45,180 nt of DNA from an uncultured Hyphomicrobiales bacterium (GCA_903825465.1 CAIKAR010000032.1:1-45180), one strand, 5' to 3'; shown: positions 33,088 through 43,056, counted from the stretch's first letter. Notes: a model not told the origin generated them from the letters alone. Translations and numbers: made by a program.

Positions 33088-34509
33088 TCAGCGCAGGCAC
33101 GACACCGGCAGCACGGCGTTCTTGGCCATGGCCGCGATGTCGGCGACGGCGGGCGCCGCCGGGGCCGCCGCGCCGGCGGGCGGGGTGATGGCGGAGAACT
33201 CGGCGACAAAGGACGCGGGGATCAGCGGCCACGTCGCTTGGGGAACCACGCCCGCGACGCGCGTGGGCGCGGCGCGCGGCCCGACAAGACCGAGAAACGC
33301 GCCCGACCGCGCGAAAACCGGTCCGCCCGCGCCGGTTTCATCGATGGGCGCCAGCACGCGCGCCGCGGCGCCCTCGCCAACCACCTGGCCCGAGGCGAGC
33401 ACTGTTTGCGACGCTGTCGCCGTGGTCGCGGCGCGGAACAGCGCCAAGGCGTCTTCGCCGGCTTGCGTCGAGCCAGCGGGACCGGCGAGGCCCTGGCCGC
33501 CGAGGCCGGGAACGTCGAACAAGGACAGCCCGGTTTTCGGATCGTTTTTCAACGCTTTTGCCGCGTGCCCGCCAATTTGCGCGCCTTCGCAAGCACCGGC
33601 TGCGGCGACGGCCTTGTCCCCGCCCAGATTGATGGCGGTCGCCGCCAAAACAAGACGGCGGGACGCGGGCGGCGCGACGGCGACCGCCGCAGGCGCCTGC
33701 CCGGGAGCTGTGGGCGCGGTGGCGATAGGCTTCGCCGCGGCCGCCGGCGCGCCGGGGAAGGGATCGAAACTGTTGGCGACGGCGACGGCCATGTTCTCCA
33801 TCGCCTTGTTGCCCGAAGGCCACGACATTGAAAAGCCGCGCAACAAGGCGTCGCCGCCGACCTGGCCGCGCGCGACGCGGGTATAGAAGGCGCTGGTTCC
33901 GTTGACGCCGCTGACGACGAGGAAATCCGGCCGCGCGATCTTGTAGGTCACGTGGCGCGGGCCCTTGGAATCCTTCAGCTTGTCGAATTGCGAGGCGAGA
34001 TCCCCGTCGCTCTCCCGCGTGGCGCTGGTCTCGACGCTGACGGCGCCGTCGGCCGTGCTCCACAACGAGCCGGTTTTGGCGTCGACGCGCTTGGTCAACA
34101 ACTTGAGCGGCAAGGAAAGAGCGACGCCGGAGCGCCCATCGCGCGCGAGCGCGAAACCCGCCGTCGTTTTCGCCGCATTCGCCGCGGCGAGCAGAGCGGC
34201 GCTGGCTTTGCCGTCGAAGAAGCCGCCGGCCGGCAAGCCCGCGCGCTTCGCGTAGGCGGACATGGCGGCGAACGTGCCCCGGCCAAATCCGCCATCGACG
34301 ACGCCCTTGTAGTCGCCCGTCCAGATCAGCGCGTCCTGAATGGCGCGGCGCTGGCCCTCCGGCAACGCCTCGAACGCGGATTTGGCCGTGTCGAAGGCGG
34401 GGTCGGGCGCCGGAACCGCCTGAGGCGCCTGCGCGCGCGCCGTGGTCGCGGCGACGACGAAAGGAAACGCCGATACAAAGCAGCCGATCAGCAGGTGTCG
34501 CGCGCGCAT
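33088..34509 (-). CDS. exported peptidoglycan-binding protein with a degenerate trypsin-like domain
   Basis: A 473-residue exported protein. The signal peptide (1-26, ending TARA) is followed by a peptidoglycan-binding domain 1-like segment (about 42-108, RAIQDALIWTGDYKGVVDGGFGRGT), a domain of unknown type (about 115-250), a Pro/Ala linker (252-283) and a C-terminal region laid out like a trypsin-type protease. At the three catalytic places it reads AAAGACEG instead of TAAHC-like, TGLSLFDVPG instead of DLALL, and ETGAGGPVF instead of GNSGGPVF, so His, Asp and Ser all appear lost. It is divergent from the alpha-2-macroglobulin gene. Confidence 0.75.
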   Translation of the reverse strand: MRARHLLIGCFVSAFPFVVAATTARAQAPQAVPAPDPAFDTAKSAFEALPEGQRRAIQDALIWTGDYKGVVDGGFGRGTFAAMSAYAKRAGLPAGGFFDGKASAALLAAANAAKTTAGFALARDGRSGVALSLPLKLLTKRVDAKTGSLWSTADGAVSVETSATRESDGDLASQFDKLKDSKGPRHVTYKIARPDFLVVSGVNGTSAFYTRVARGQVGGDALLRGFSMSWPSGNKAMENMAVAVANSFDPFPGAPAAAAKPIATAPTAPGQAPAAVAVAPPASRRLVLAATAINLGGDKAVAAAGACEGAQIGGHAAKALKNDPKTGLSLFDVPGLGGQGLAGPAGSTQAGEDALALFRAATTATASQTVLASGQVVGEGAAARVLAPIDETGAGGPVFARSGAFLGLVGPRAAPTRVAGVVPQATWPLIPASFVAEFSAITPPAGAAAPAAPAVADIAAMAKNAVLPVSCLR

Positions 34510-34708
34510 GGCCGTCTCCCCGGCGGATGTGAAGAGCCGCGAATGTGCCCGCGGGCAAACGGTTCGCGTGTGCGTTGCCGCACTTACGCCGCGAACATTC
34601 GATGTTTCTCATGCGGCGTCAATGTGTCAATCTGTGGTCCCCGCCGTTTTCAGGCGCGGGCACCGGACAAGCGCCGACGGCGCGGACGATCAAAGCGGAG
34701 TTGGCGGC
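34510..34708. promoter_or_regulatory. divergent control region of the protease-like and macroglobulin genes
   Basis: These 199 bases must hold both promoters. Nested inverted repeats stand out: TTCGCG (34563-34568) with CGCGAA (34590-34595), enclosing GTGCG-TTGC-CGCAC (34570-34583). They could be an operator shared by the two genes. I see no confident -35/-10 pair. Confidence 0.4.
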
Positions 34709-37700
34709 ATGCGCATGGTTGTTTTCGCCCTGCTTTCGGCGACGGCGCTCGCTTGCGCCACCCCGGCCCTCGCGCAGCAGCCCAAGCCGTCTCCGTCTCC
34801 GACGCCGCAGGCGCAAACCCAACCGCAAAAGAACTTCGTGGTGGACGCCCTCGCCAGCGATTTCGTCCGCCTCGAGGAGCGCGTGCGAAAGGACAATGTG
34901 AAAACGGGCGGCGCCAAATCCGCCGCCGATTTCACGCGCGACGGCGTCGCCCTCAACCGCGCGGGAAAGTTTCCAGAAGCGCTGGGGGCCTTTGGCTCGG
35001 CGGTGGCGAAAGCGCCGCGCGATTTCAACACGTGGCTGGTTTACGCCGCCGGGGCGCAGGCCGCCGCCGACGCGCCCGACGCCGACGACGCCTATCATCT
35101 GCGCGCCGACGCGCTCGCCGCCGCCTATGGCGCCTATCTCCGCGCCAACAGCCGCGCCGACGAGGCGCGCGCGCTGGCCTATCTGGGCCAACTCGACGCG
35201 AAGGGCGAAAACTGGCGGCCGGCGCTGAACGCCTATCGCGCCAGCCTCGACCGCGACACCTCGAATTCCATCCAGGCCACCTACGACGACCTGCTGGACA
35301 AGCACGGCTTCCATGTCGAGGCCGAGCAGATCGACAGCGACTCGGCCTCTCCGCGCGCGTGCTTTCCGTTCTCCGAGTCGTTGGCGCATGGCGTCGATTT
35401 CACGCCGTTCATCGCGGTGTCGGGCGGCGACAAGACCGCGATTTCAGTCGAAGACCAGCAATTGTGCGTCGAGGGCCTGCGGCACGGCCAGCGCTACGCC
35501 GTCGTGTTGCGGCAGGGCTTGCCCTCCGCCGTCGGCGAGAAGCTGCGCAAGAACGCCGACTATGAAATCTACGTGCGCGACCGCTCGGCGCAGGTGCGCT
35601 TCACCGGCAAGAACTACGTGCTGCCGCGCGTCGGCCAGGAGGGCGTGCCGATCGTCACCGTCAACACGCCGAAGGTGTCGATCGACGTGCTGCGCGTCGG
35701 CGACCGCAATCTTTTGCAAGCGGTGCATTCCTCCGACTTCCTGACGCAGATCGGCGCCTACCGGGCCAAGCAGATCGTCAATGAAACCGGCGTCAAAGTG
35801 TGGAGCGGCTCGCTCGACGTGAAGTCGGAGATGAATCAGGACGTGGTCACGGCGTTCCCGGTGACGGAGGCGGTGAAAAAACTCGAGCCCGGCGTTTACG
35901 TGCTGGTGGCGCGGGCCGGCGACAAGGCCGTCACCGCCGGATCGCCCACGCCGGAAGCGCGCAAGAAGGCTTCGAGCGACGACGACGCGGCCGACGCTCC
36001 CTCGGACGACAACGCCGCCGACGACAGCAACGACTACGACGCGGTCGCGACGCAGTGGTTCGTCGTGTCCGACATCGGACTCACGGCGTTTTCGGGCGAC
36101 GACGGCGTGCATGTGCTGGCGCGCTCGCTGGCGACCGCCACGCCGCAGTCCGGAATCGAAGTGCGCCTCGTGGCGCGCAACAACGAGGTGCTGGCGACGA
36201 AAACAACCGGCGCCGACGGCCACGTGAAGTTCGATCCCGGCCTCGCGCGCGGGCTTGGCGGCATGGCGCCTGGGCTTGTCGTGGCGGGCGACAACGGCGG
36301 CGACTATAATTTCTTGGATCTCGGCGCGGCGCCCTTCGATCTCACGGACCGCGGCGTGAAGGGCCGCGACGCGCCCAAGGCGCTCGACGCCTATGTCTTC
36401 GCCGAACGCGGCGTCTACCGCTCCGGCGAGACGGTCAACCTCACGGCGATTTTGCGCGACGCCCATGGCGCGGCGGCGTCCGGCGTGCCGCTGACGCTTG
36501 TCGTCAAGCGGCCGGACGGCGTTGAATACAAGCGCGCGGCGGTCGCCGATCAGGGCCTCGGCGCGCGCGCCTGGTCCGTCGATCTTCTGCCCGGCGTCGC
36601 CACCGGAACCTGGCGCGCGCAGGCCTACGCCGACCCGAAGGGCGCGGCGCTGAGCGAGACGACGTTCCTGGTGGAAGACTACGTGCCCGAGCGGCTTGAT
36701 GTGAACCTCAAGCCGCGCGACGCCTTCGCGCGCCTCAACCAGCCAACGACCGTCGATGTCGACGCGAAGTTCCTCTATGGCGCGCCCGGCGCCGGCCTCG
36801 ACGTCTCGGGCGAGGTCACGCTTCGCGCGGTCGATGGCGGCGCGGCGCCGAACATGCCGGGCTATGTCGCGGGATTGCAGGACGAGGAATTCGAATCCGT
36901 CCACAACGACATCGAGGAAAGCGCGACGACGGACGACAAGGGCAAGGCCTCCATCGACGTGCCGATCCCGGACGGCAAGGCGCCGCGGCCGCTCGAAGCC
37001 GAGATCATCCTGCGCGTCGGCGAGACCGGCGGGCGCGCGGTCGAGCGCGTCGTCACGCTGCCCGTCCGCTCGGACACGGGCCTCATCGCGGTCAAGAACG
37101 ACTTCGACAACCTGACGGAAAACGCGACGGCGACATTCGACGTCGTCGCGCTCGCGCCCGACGGCGCCAAGGTCGCGAAGAAGAACCTTCAATGGTCGCT
37201 TTACCGCGTCACCAATGATTATCAGTGGTATCGGACGGACGGAAAGTGGGGCTTCGAGCGCGTCAAGAAGTCGAAGCGGATCGCCGACGGACACATCGAC
37301 GTGGGCGCGGCCGATCCCGCCAAAATCGCCGCGACCGTGGGCTGGGGCGCGCACCGCCTCGACATCCGCGCCGACGATGGATCCCTAGCGCCGACCTCCG
37401 TGTCGTTCGACGTCGGCTGGTCGGGCGACGCGACGGCGGAAACGCCCGACCTGTTGCAAGTCACGCTCGACAAGGCGGGCTACCGCGACGGCGAGACGAT
37501 GAAGGTCGCCGTGAACTCGCGTTTCGACGGCAAGGCGACGCTCGTCATCGTCGGCGACAAGGTCGAGGACATGAAAACCTTCGACGTGAAGACCGGCGAC
37601 AACGCGGTTTCCATTCCCGTCAGCGCGTCGTGGGGCGCCAGCGCCTACGCCGTCGCCATCGCCCACCGGCCCCTTGATCAGGCCGCCAAGCGCATGCCGG

Positions 37701-40066
37701 GCCGCGCGCTGGGCCTCGCGTGGTTCGGCGTCGATCAGGAGGCGCGCAAGCTCTCCGTCTCCATCGACGGGCCCGACAAGATCGAGCCGCGCCGTCCGTT
37801 CGCGATACCCGTGCGCGTGGGCGGATTGGCGGCGGGCGAAGAGGCCTATGTCGAGCTCGCCGCCGTCGACATCGGCATTCTCAACCTGACGCGCTACGAG
37901 GCGCCGAGCGCGACGAAGTTCTTCTTCGGCCAGCGCCTGCTCGCGATGGATGTGCGCGACATCTACGGATACCTCATCGACGGCATGCAGGGCGCGCGCG
38001 GCGCGATCCGCAGCGGCGGCGACGGCGGCGCGAGCATGCCCGGCGCCAAGCCGACGCAGGAGCCCCTGTCGCGCTATTCGGGCCTCGTGAAGGTCGGCGC
38101 CGACGGCGTCGCGCAAGTCACCTTCGACATTCCCGCGTTCAACGGCGCGATGCGGGTGATGGCCGTCGCCTGGTCCAAAACGAAGGTCGGCGAAGTGTCG
38201 AAGGACGTCATTGTCCGCGACCCCGTCGTGGTGCAGGCGACGCTGCCGCGGTTCTTGTCGCTCGGCGACAAGTCGCGCATGCATCTTTCCATCGCCAACG
38301 TGGAGGCGCCCGCCGGCGACTACCGCCTCGACCTCGACGTGCATGGCCCGTTGACCATCGCCGCCGACGCGCTGCGCCGCAATGTGCGCCTCGCCGTCAA
38401 TGGCAAGGCCGACATCGCCGTGCCGATCACCGCGGCCGGCGTCGGGGCGTCCTCGATCGACCTCGCGTTGACCGGGGCGGGCGTCAACGCGACGCAGTCG
38501 TTCAATCTCAACATCGGCTCCGGCGCCGCGGAGCTTTATCGCCGCAGCGTGCGGGACATACCGCCGGGCGCGAGCGTCACTCTGTCGGGCGACTTGCTGA
38601 ACGACTTCGTTCCCGGCACCGGCGCGGTGCATGTGGCGGTGTCCGACATGGGCGCCATCGACGTGCCGGCGCTGTTGCAGGCGCTCGACCGCTACCCCTA
38701 CGGCTGCTCCGAACAGGTCGTCAGCCGCGCCATGCCGCTGCTCTACGTCAACAAGCTGGCGGCGGCCGAACTGCTGCCGATAGACCCGCGCCTGGGCGAC
38801 CGGGTGAAGGAATCGATCGCGCGCGTTCTGACGCGGCAGGACACCAACGGCGCCTTCGGCCTGTGGGCGGCGGGCGGCGACGACGACCTGTGGCTGCACG
38901 CCTATGTCACGGACTTTTTGACGCGCGCCCGGGAAAACAGCTTCGATGTGCCGCAAAAGGCCTTCGACCAGGCGCTCGACCACTTGCGCAACGCCGTCGT
39001 CAACGTCAACGACATCGACGACAGCAAGGCCGACGCCATCGCCTACGCGGCCTATGTGCTGGCGCGCAACGGCCGGCCGGTGATGAGCGACCTGCGCTAT
39101 CTCGCGGACACCAAGCTCGACGCTTTCTCCTCGCCGCTGGCGCGCGCGCAGATCGGCGCGGCGCTGGCGCTGCTCGGCGACCGCGGCCGCGCGCGGACGG
39201 TGTTCGCGTCGGCTGGCGCGCGCCTCGCCGCCGTTCCGGCGACGAAGTTCTCCCGCGCCGACTACGGCTCGCGCCTGCGCGACGGCGCTGGCCTGCTGGC
39301 GCTGGCGGCGGAGGCTGGCGTGGACCGCGCCGAATTGATCAAGGCCAGCGCGATCGTCGAGGAGGAGCGCGCCCGCCCGCTCTACACCAGCACGCAGGAA
39401 GACGCGTGGATGGTTCTGGCGGCCGAAGCGCTCGTCAAAACAACGCAGGGCATTTCGCTGACGGTGGACGGCGCGCCACATCAAGGGCCGTTGTACCAGG
39501 CCTGGAACGCGCGCGCGCTCGACGGCGTGAGCGTGACCATCGGCAACGCGGGCGCGGCGCCGGCGAAGATCGTGATTTCGACCTCCGGCAATCCCTCGGT
39601 TCCCGAGCCGCCGGCGGAAAACGGCTACCGCGTCGAGCGCGAGTTCTACACGCTCGCCGGCGAGAAGATCGACGCGTCGAAACCCCTGGCGCAAACGAGC
39701 CGCTTCGTTGTCGCGCTGAAGGTGACGGAGCTTGAAAACGCCTACGCGAGGCTGATGCTGGTCGATCATCTGCCAGCGGGTATCGAGATCGAGAATTCCG
39801 ATCTCTTCGATGGCGGCTCGGTGGACGAGCTGTCGTTCCTCAAGCGCGAGGTCGAGCCTTCGCACACAGAGGCGCGCGACGACCGCTTCATCGCGACCTT
39901 CGACCGCGCCGGCGACAAGAACGCGACGTTCACCGTCGCCTACATCGCGCGCGCGGTGACGCCGGGCCGCTACGTGATGCCCCCCGCGACCATCGAGGAC
40001 ATGTACCGCCCCGAGCGGTTCGGGCGCACCGCGTCCGGCGCGCTCGAGGTCGCGGAGAAGAAGTGA
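34709..40066 (+). CDS. bacterial alpha-2-macroglobulin with thioester (YfhM type)
   Basis: A 1785-residue exported protein. The signal peptide ends ATPALA-QQ; the ALAC before it is not a good lipobox. Macroglobulin-like domains follow. A Gly-rich segment at about 1092-1115, with R1101-SGGD, fits the bait region, and the thioester motif CSEQ is at Cys1333-Gln1336 in PYGCSEQ. The protein should trap attacking proteases covalently in the periplasm, as E. coli ECAM does. An acidic low-complexity insert (Asp/Ala/Ser, about 420-445) precedes ATQWFVVSDIGLTAF. GGAG precedes the ATG. The stop overlaps the pbpC start (TGATG). Confidence 0.94.
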   Translation: MRMVVFALLSATALACATPALAQQPKPSPSPTPQAQTQPQKNFVVDALASDFVRLEERVRKDNVKTGGAKSAADFTRDGVALNRAGKFPEALGAFGSAVAKAPRDFNTWLVYAAGAQAAADAPDADDAYHLRADALAAAYGAYLRANSRADEARALAYLGQLDAKGENWRPALNAYRASLDRDTSNSIQATYDDLLDKHGFHVEAEQIDSDSASPRACFPFSESLAHGVDFTPFIAVSGGDKTAISVEDQQLCVEGLRHGQRYAVVLRQGLPSAVGEKLRKNADYEIYVRDRSAQVRFTGKNYVLPRVGQEGVPIVTVNTPKVSIDVLRVGDRNLLQAVHSSDFLTQIGAYRAKQIVNETGVKVWSGSLDVKSEMNQDVVTAFPVTEAVKKLEPGVYVLVARAGDKAVTAGSPTPEARKKASSDDDAADAPSDDNAADDSNDYDAVATQWFVVSDIGLTAFSGDDGVHVLARSLATATPQSGIEVRLVARNNEVLATKTTGADGHVKFDPGLARGLGGMAPGLVVAGDNGGDYNFLDLGAAPFDLTDRGVKGRDAPKALDAYVFAERGVYRSGETVNLTAILRDAHGAAASGVPLTLVVKRPDGVEYKRAAVADQGLGARAWSVDLLPGVATGTWRAQAYADPKGAALSETTFLVEDYVPERLDVNLKPRDAFARLNQPTTVDVDAKFLYGAPGAGLDVSGEVTLRAVDGGAAPNMPGYVAGLQDEEFESVHNDIEESATTDDKGKASIDVPIPDGKAPRPLEAEIILRVGETGGRAVERVVTLPVRSDTGLIAVKNDFDNLTENATATFDVVALAPDGAKVAKKNLQWSLYRVTNDYQWYRTDGKWGFERVKKSKRIADGHIDVGAADPAKIAATVGWGAHRLDIRADDGSLAPTSVSFDVGWSGDATAETPDLLQVTLDKAGYRDGETMKVAVNSRFDGKATLVIVGDKVEDMKTFDVKTGDNAVSIPVSASWGASAYAVAIAHRPLDQAAKRMPGRALGLAWFGVDQEARKLSVSIDGPDKIEPRRPFAIPVRVGGLAAGEEAYVELAAVDIGILNLTRYEAPSATKFFFGQRLLAMDVRDIYGYLIDGMQGARGAIRSGGDGGASMPGAKPTQEPLSRYSGLVKVGADGVAQVTFDIPAFNGAMRVMAVAWSKTKVGEVSKDVIVRDPVVVQATLPRFLSLGDKSRMHLSIANVEAPAGDYRLDLDVHGPLTIAADALRRNVRLAVNGKADIAVPITAAGVGASSIDLALTGAGVNATQSFNLNIGSGAAELYRRSVRDIPPGASVTLSGDLLNDFVPGTGAVHVAVSDMGAIDVPALLQALDRYPYGCSEQVVSRAMPLLYVNKLAAAELLPIDPRLGDRVKESIARVLTRQDTNGAFGLWAAGGDDDLWLHAYVTDFLTRARENSFDVPQKAFDQALDHLRNAVVNVNDIDDSKADAIAYAAYVLARNGRPVMSDLRYLADTKLDAFSSPLARAQIGAALALLGDRGRARTVFASAGARLAAVPATKFSRADYGSRLRDGAGLLALAAEAGVDRAELIKASAIVEEERARPLYTSTQEDAWMVLAAEALVKTTQGISLTVDGAPHQGPLYQAWNARALDGVSVTIGNAGAAPAKIVISTSGNPSVPEPPAENGYRVEREFYTLAGEKIDASKPLAQTSRFVVALKVTELENAYARLMLVDHLPAGIEIENSDLFDGGSVDELSFLKREVEPSHTEARDDRFIATFDRAGDKNATFTVAYIARAVTPGRYVMPPATIEDMYRPERFGRTASGALEVAEKK

Positions 40067-42159
40067 TGGACGCCGCGCCGCGGCGCCGAGCCATCTGGAA
40101 ATACGCGGCCGGGGCTTGCGTCGCCGCCGTGGCGCTGATGGCCGGCGGCGCCGCCGCCTATGTGCGCTCGCTTGGCCCGCTCGATGTGTCGGAGGCGTCG
40201 CGCGTGTCGACCATCGCGGTCGACCGCGACGGCGAGTTGCTGCGCGCCTTCACGATGGACGACGGGCGCTGGCGGCTGCCGGTCCAGGTCGCCGACGTCG
40301 ATCCGAAGTTCTTCGCTTTGCTTTTCTCCTACGAGGACAGGCGCTTCCGCGAACACCACGGCGTCGATGCATGGGCGATGCTGCGCGCCGCCGGGCAGTT
40401 CCTGCGGCATGGCCACGTGGTGTCGGGCGCCTCGACGATCACGATGCAGGTGGCGCGGCTGCTCGAGCCGCGCGAAAACCGCACGCTGCGCGCCAAGACG
40501 CGGCAAATCGCGCGCGCCTTCGAGCTGGAGCATTCCTATTCGAAGGATCAGATCCTCGATTTCTACCTCGCGCTCGCGCCCTATGGCGGCAACCTGGAGG
40601 GCTTGCGGGCGGCGAGCCTCGCCTATTTCGGCAAGGAGCCGAAGCGGCTGTCGTGGGCCGAGGCGGCGCTGCTCGTGGCGTTGCCGCAATCGCCCGGCAA
40701 CCGCAGGCCGGACCGCGCGCCGGAGGCCGCGCGCCACGCCCGCGACCGCGTGCTGGAACGCGCGGTTCGCGAAGGCGATTTGCCCCGCTCCGAGGCGGCC
40801 GCGGCCGAGGCCGATCCGGTTCCGCGGGCGCGCAAGATGTTTCCGCAGCTCGCGCCGCACGCGACTGAGAACGCGCGCCACGGTTCGGCGGCGGCGCGCG
40901 AATTGAAATTCACATTCGACTTGCGCCTGCAATCGCAACTGGAATCGCTGGCGCGCGAGAGCGCGGCGCGGCTGGGGCCGAAGCTTTCCGTCGCCATCGT
41001 CGCCATCGACAACAAGAGCGGCGAGGTCCGCGCCCATGTCGGCGGCGCCGAATATCTCTCCGCCGACCGCGCCGGCGGCGTCGATCTGGCGACCGCGACG
41101 CGCTCGCCGGGCTCCGCGCTCAAGCCCTTCATCTACGCGCTGGCGTTCGAGAGCGGCGTCGCCCATCCCGAAACCATTCTGGAAGACCGGCGGACGAGCT
41201 TCGGCGTTTACTCCCCGCAGAATTTCGACCTGACGTTTCAGGGGCAGGTCACGGCGCGGACCGCTCTGCAACAATCGCTGAACATCCCCGCCATCGCGCT
41301 GCTGAACGAGGTCGGGCCGGAAAAATTCCTGGCCCGGCTGCGCAACGGCGGCGCGGCGGTCGTCATGTCCGACGACACCGCGCCCGGCCTCGCGATTGGC
41401 CTCGGCGGCATCGGCGTGCGGTTGATCGACCTGACGCGGCTCTACGCGGGCCTGGCGCGCGGCGGCCGCGTGCCCGACCTGATTGAGCGGGCCGACCTTC
41501 CGCGGCGAAATTCCGACCGGCGGATCAGCGAGCCCGTCGCGTCTTGGTATGTGTACGATATCCTGCGCGGGGCGCCGCCGCCGGCCAACGCCATTGGCGG
41601 ACGCGTCGCCTTCAAGACGGGCACCTCCTACGGCTATCGCGACGCCTTCGCGGTCGGCTTCGACCGCGACGCGACGATCGGCGTCTGGGTGGGGCGCGCC
41701 GACAACGGCCCGGTGCCGGGCCTTGTTGGACGCGCGGTCGCCGCGCCGATCCTGTTCGACGCCTTCGCCCGGCTCGGCGGCGAGCGCGCGCCCATCAAGC
41801 CGCCGCGCGATGTCGTCGTCGCGCGGACCATGGAGCTGCCGCCGCCGTTGCGCCATCTGCGCAAGGACGCGCCGCAGACCGTCGCCGCGGCCGCGTTCGG
41901 CGCGCTGAAAATCGCCTACCCGCCCGACGGCGCGCGCATCGACCTCGGGCTCTCCGACGGCGACGCCGACGACGCTGGCCTGGCGCTGAAGGCGCAGGGC
42001 GGCGCGCCTCCCTTCGTGTGGATGGTCAACGGCGCCCCGATCGGGGCGGCCGATCCGCGGCGGCAGTCTCAATGGCGGCCCGACGGCGCCGGCTTCGCGC
42101 GCGTGTCGGTGGTGGATTCGCGCGGCGCGAGCGACAGTGTTCTCGTGCGGCTGGAGTAA
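40066..42159 (+). CDS. pbpC: penicillin-binding protein 1C
   Basis: A 697-residue inner-membrane peptidoglycan polymerase. One N-terminal membrane helix (about 12-34) precedes the GT51 glycosyltransferase with catalytic Glu90 in SYEDRRFREHHG and TITMQVARLLEP. The transpeptidase has SALK (Ser350, Lys353), SLN in QQSLNIPA and KTG (Lys517-Gly519), all intact. The PBP1C C-terminal domain (about 610-697) is present. The start overlaps the macroglobulin stop by one base, the classic pairing in which the macroglobulin is thought to guard the cell wall machinery. Confidence 0.96.
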   Translation: MDAAPRRRAIWKYAAGACVAAVALMAGGAAAYVRSLGPLDVSEASRVSTIAVDRDGELLRAFTMDDGRWRLPVQVADVDPKFFALLFSYEDRRFREHHGVDAWAMLRAAGQFLRHGHVVSGASTITMQVARLLEPRENRTLRAKTRQIARAFELEHSYSKDQILDFYLALAPYGGNLEGLRAASLAYFGKEPKRLSWAEAALLVALPQSPGNRRPDRAPEAARHARDRVLERAVREGDLPRSEAAAAEADPVPRARKMFPQLAPHATENARHGSAAARELKFTFDLRLQSQLESLARESAARLGPKLSVAIVAIDNKSGEVRAHVGGAEYLSADRAGGVDLATATRSPGSALKPFIYALAFESGVAHPETILEDRRTSFGVYSPQNFDLTFQGQVTARTALQQSLNIPAIALLNEVGPEKFLARLRNGGAAVVMSDDTAPGLAIGLGGIGVRLIDLTRLYAGLARGGRVPDLIERADLPRRNSDRRISEPVASWYVYDILRGAPPPANAIGGRVAFKTGTSYGYRDAFAVGFDRDATIGVWVGRADNGPVPGLVGRAVAAPILFDAFARLGGERAPIKPPRDVVVARTMELPPPLRHLRKDAPQTVAAAAFGALKIAYPPDGARIDLGLSDGDADDAGLALKAQGGAPPFVWMVNGAPIGAADPRRQSQWRPDGAGFARVSVVDSRGASDSVLVRLE

Positions 42160-42201
42160 CGCGTGACGTGACTCTTGGCCGCGCGGTGCGGCGCGGAGGC
42201 A

Positions 42202-42246
42202 ACACTTGTCGAAAATATCGCGTCGTGTGCGAATTCACACTTGTGT
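42202..42246. promoter_or_regulatory. dyad and repeats in the L,D-transpeptidase leader
   Basis: GTGTG (42225-42229) and CACAC (42236-42240) form a dyad around CGAATT. ACACTTGT occurs at 42202-42209 and again at 42237-42244, 35 bases later. They lie 64-108 bases before the start at 42310. The spacing differs from a CRP site. A regulator site or promoter is plausible, without proof. Confidence 0.35.
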
Positions 42247-42309
42247 TTGATTTGCGGCAGGCTAGGCCTTGCCTATCAATTCACGCAACTCGCGCGGGAC
42301 CGCTTCGTT

Positions 42310-43056
42310 ATGAACAATCCCAATCGTCGTTATCTCGTTTTGGGCGCCAGCGCTGGCCTGTCGCTCGCGCTGGCCGGCTGCAACACCACCCAGCCCGATC
42401 CCAATCTCAAAGTCGCCGCCGTCAAGGGCAAGCTCGGCAAACCCGCCCCGACGCCGGTTCCCGACGCCGTGCGCACCGCCGCCGTGCCCGCTGGCCCCGA
42501 CCGTTATCAGGCCCTTTATGGCGCGGCGCAGGGTGAAAAATTCGGCGTCGGCGCCGTCAAGCCCGGCACCATTCCCGAAGCCTTTTGGCGCTCCGATGTC
42601 GCCTATCTCTCGTCTGAGCCCGCCGGCAGCATCGTCGTCGATCCCCACGCCCACTATCTTTATTTCGTGCAGGGCGGCGGCCGCGCCACCCGCTACGGCG
42701 TTGGCGTCGGCAAGGAAGGCTTCGGCTGGAACGGCGTCGCCAACATCAACAGCAAGCAGGAATGGCCGGACTGGTATCCGCCGCCGGAGATGATCGCCCG
42801 CGATCCCTCCATCAGGTCGCGCGTCGGCAAGCTGCCGAGCGGCATCGGCGTGCCCGGCGGCAACAGCAACCCGCTCGGCGCGCGCGCCATGTATTTGTGG
42901 CAGGGCAACAGGGACACGCTGTTCCGCATTCACGGCACGCTTGAGCCCGGCACGATCGGCAAGAACGTTTCGTCGGGCTGCATCCGCATGGTCAACCAGG
43001 ACGCCATCGACCTCTACAGCCGCGTCGCGGTCGGCACTGTCGTCAAGGTGCTGTGA
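42310..43056 (+). CDS. L,D-transpeptidase (YkuD) lipoprotein
   Basis: A 248-residue protein. The N-terminus MNNPNRRYLVLGASAG leads to a lipobox LAGC (Cys24), so it is probably lipid-anchored. The YkuD domain has His208 in FRIHGTLEP and nucleophile Cys224 in SSGCIRM, both intact. It would form 3-3 cross-links or attach proteins to peptidoglycan in the periplasm. The ATG at 42310 is chosen because it gives the lipoprotein signal; the longer frame does not. It follows pbpC by 150 bases. Confidence 0.94.
   Translation: MNNPNRRYLVLGASAGLSLALAGCNTTQPDPNLKVAAVKGKLGKPAPTPVPDAVRTAAVPAGPDRYQALYGAAQGEKFGVGAVKPGTIPEAFWRSDVAYLSSEPAGSIVVDPHAHYLYFVQGGGRATRYGVGVGKEGFGWNGVANINSKQEWPDWYPPPEMIARDPSIRSRVGKLPSGIGVPGGNSNPLGARAMYLWQGNRDTLFRIHGTLEPGTIGKNVSSGCIRMVNQDAIDLYSRVAVGTVVKVL

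Noticed and set aside
37385-39865. 826-codon open frame antisense to the macroglobulin gene
   Set aside because: Arg/His/Gly/Val-rich composition typical of antisense frames in GC-rich DNA; no domain or ribosome site, while the plus strand gene is certain.
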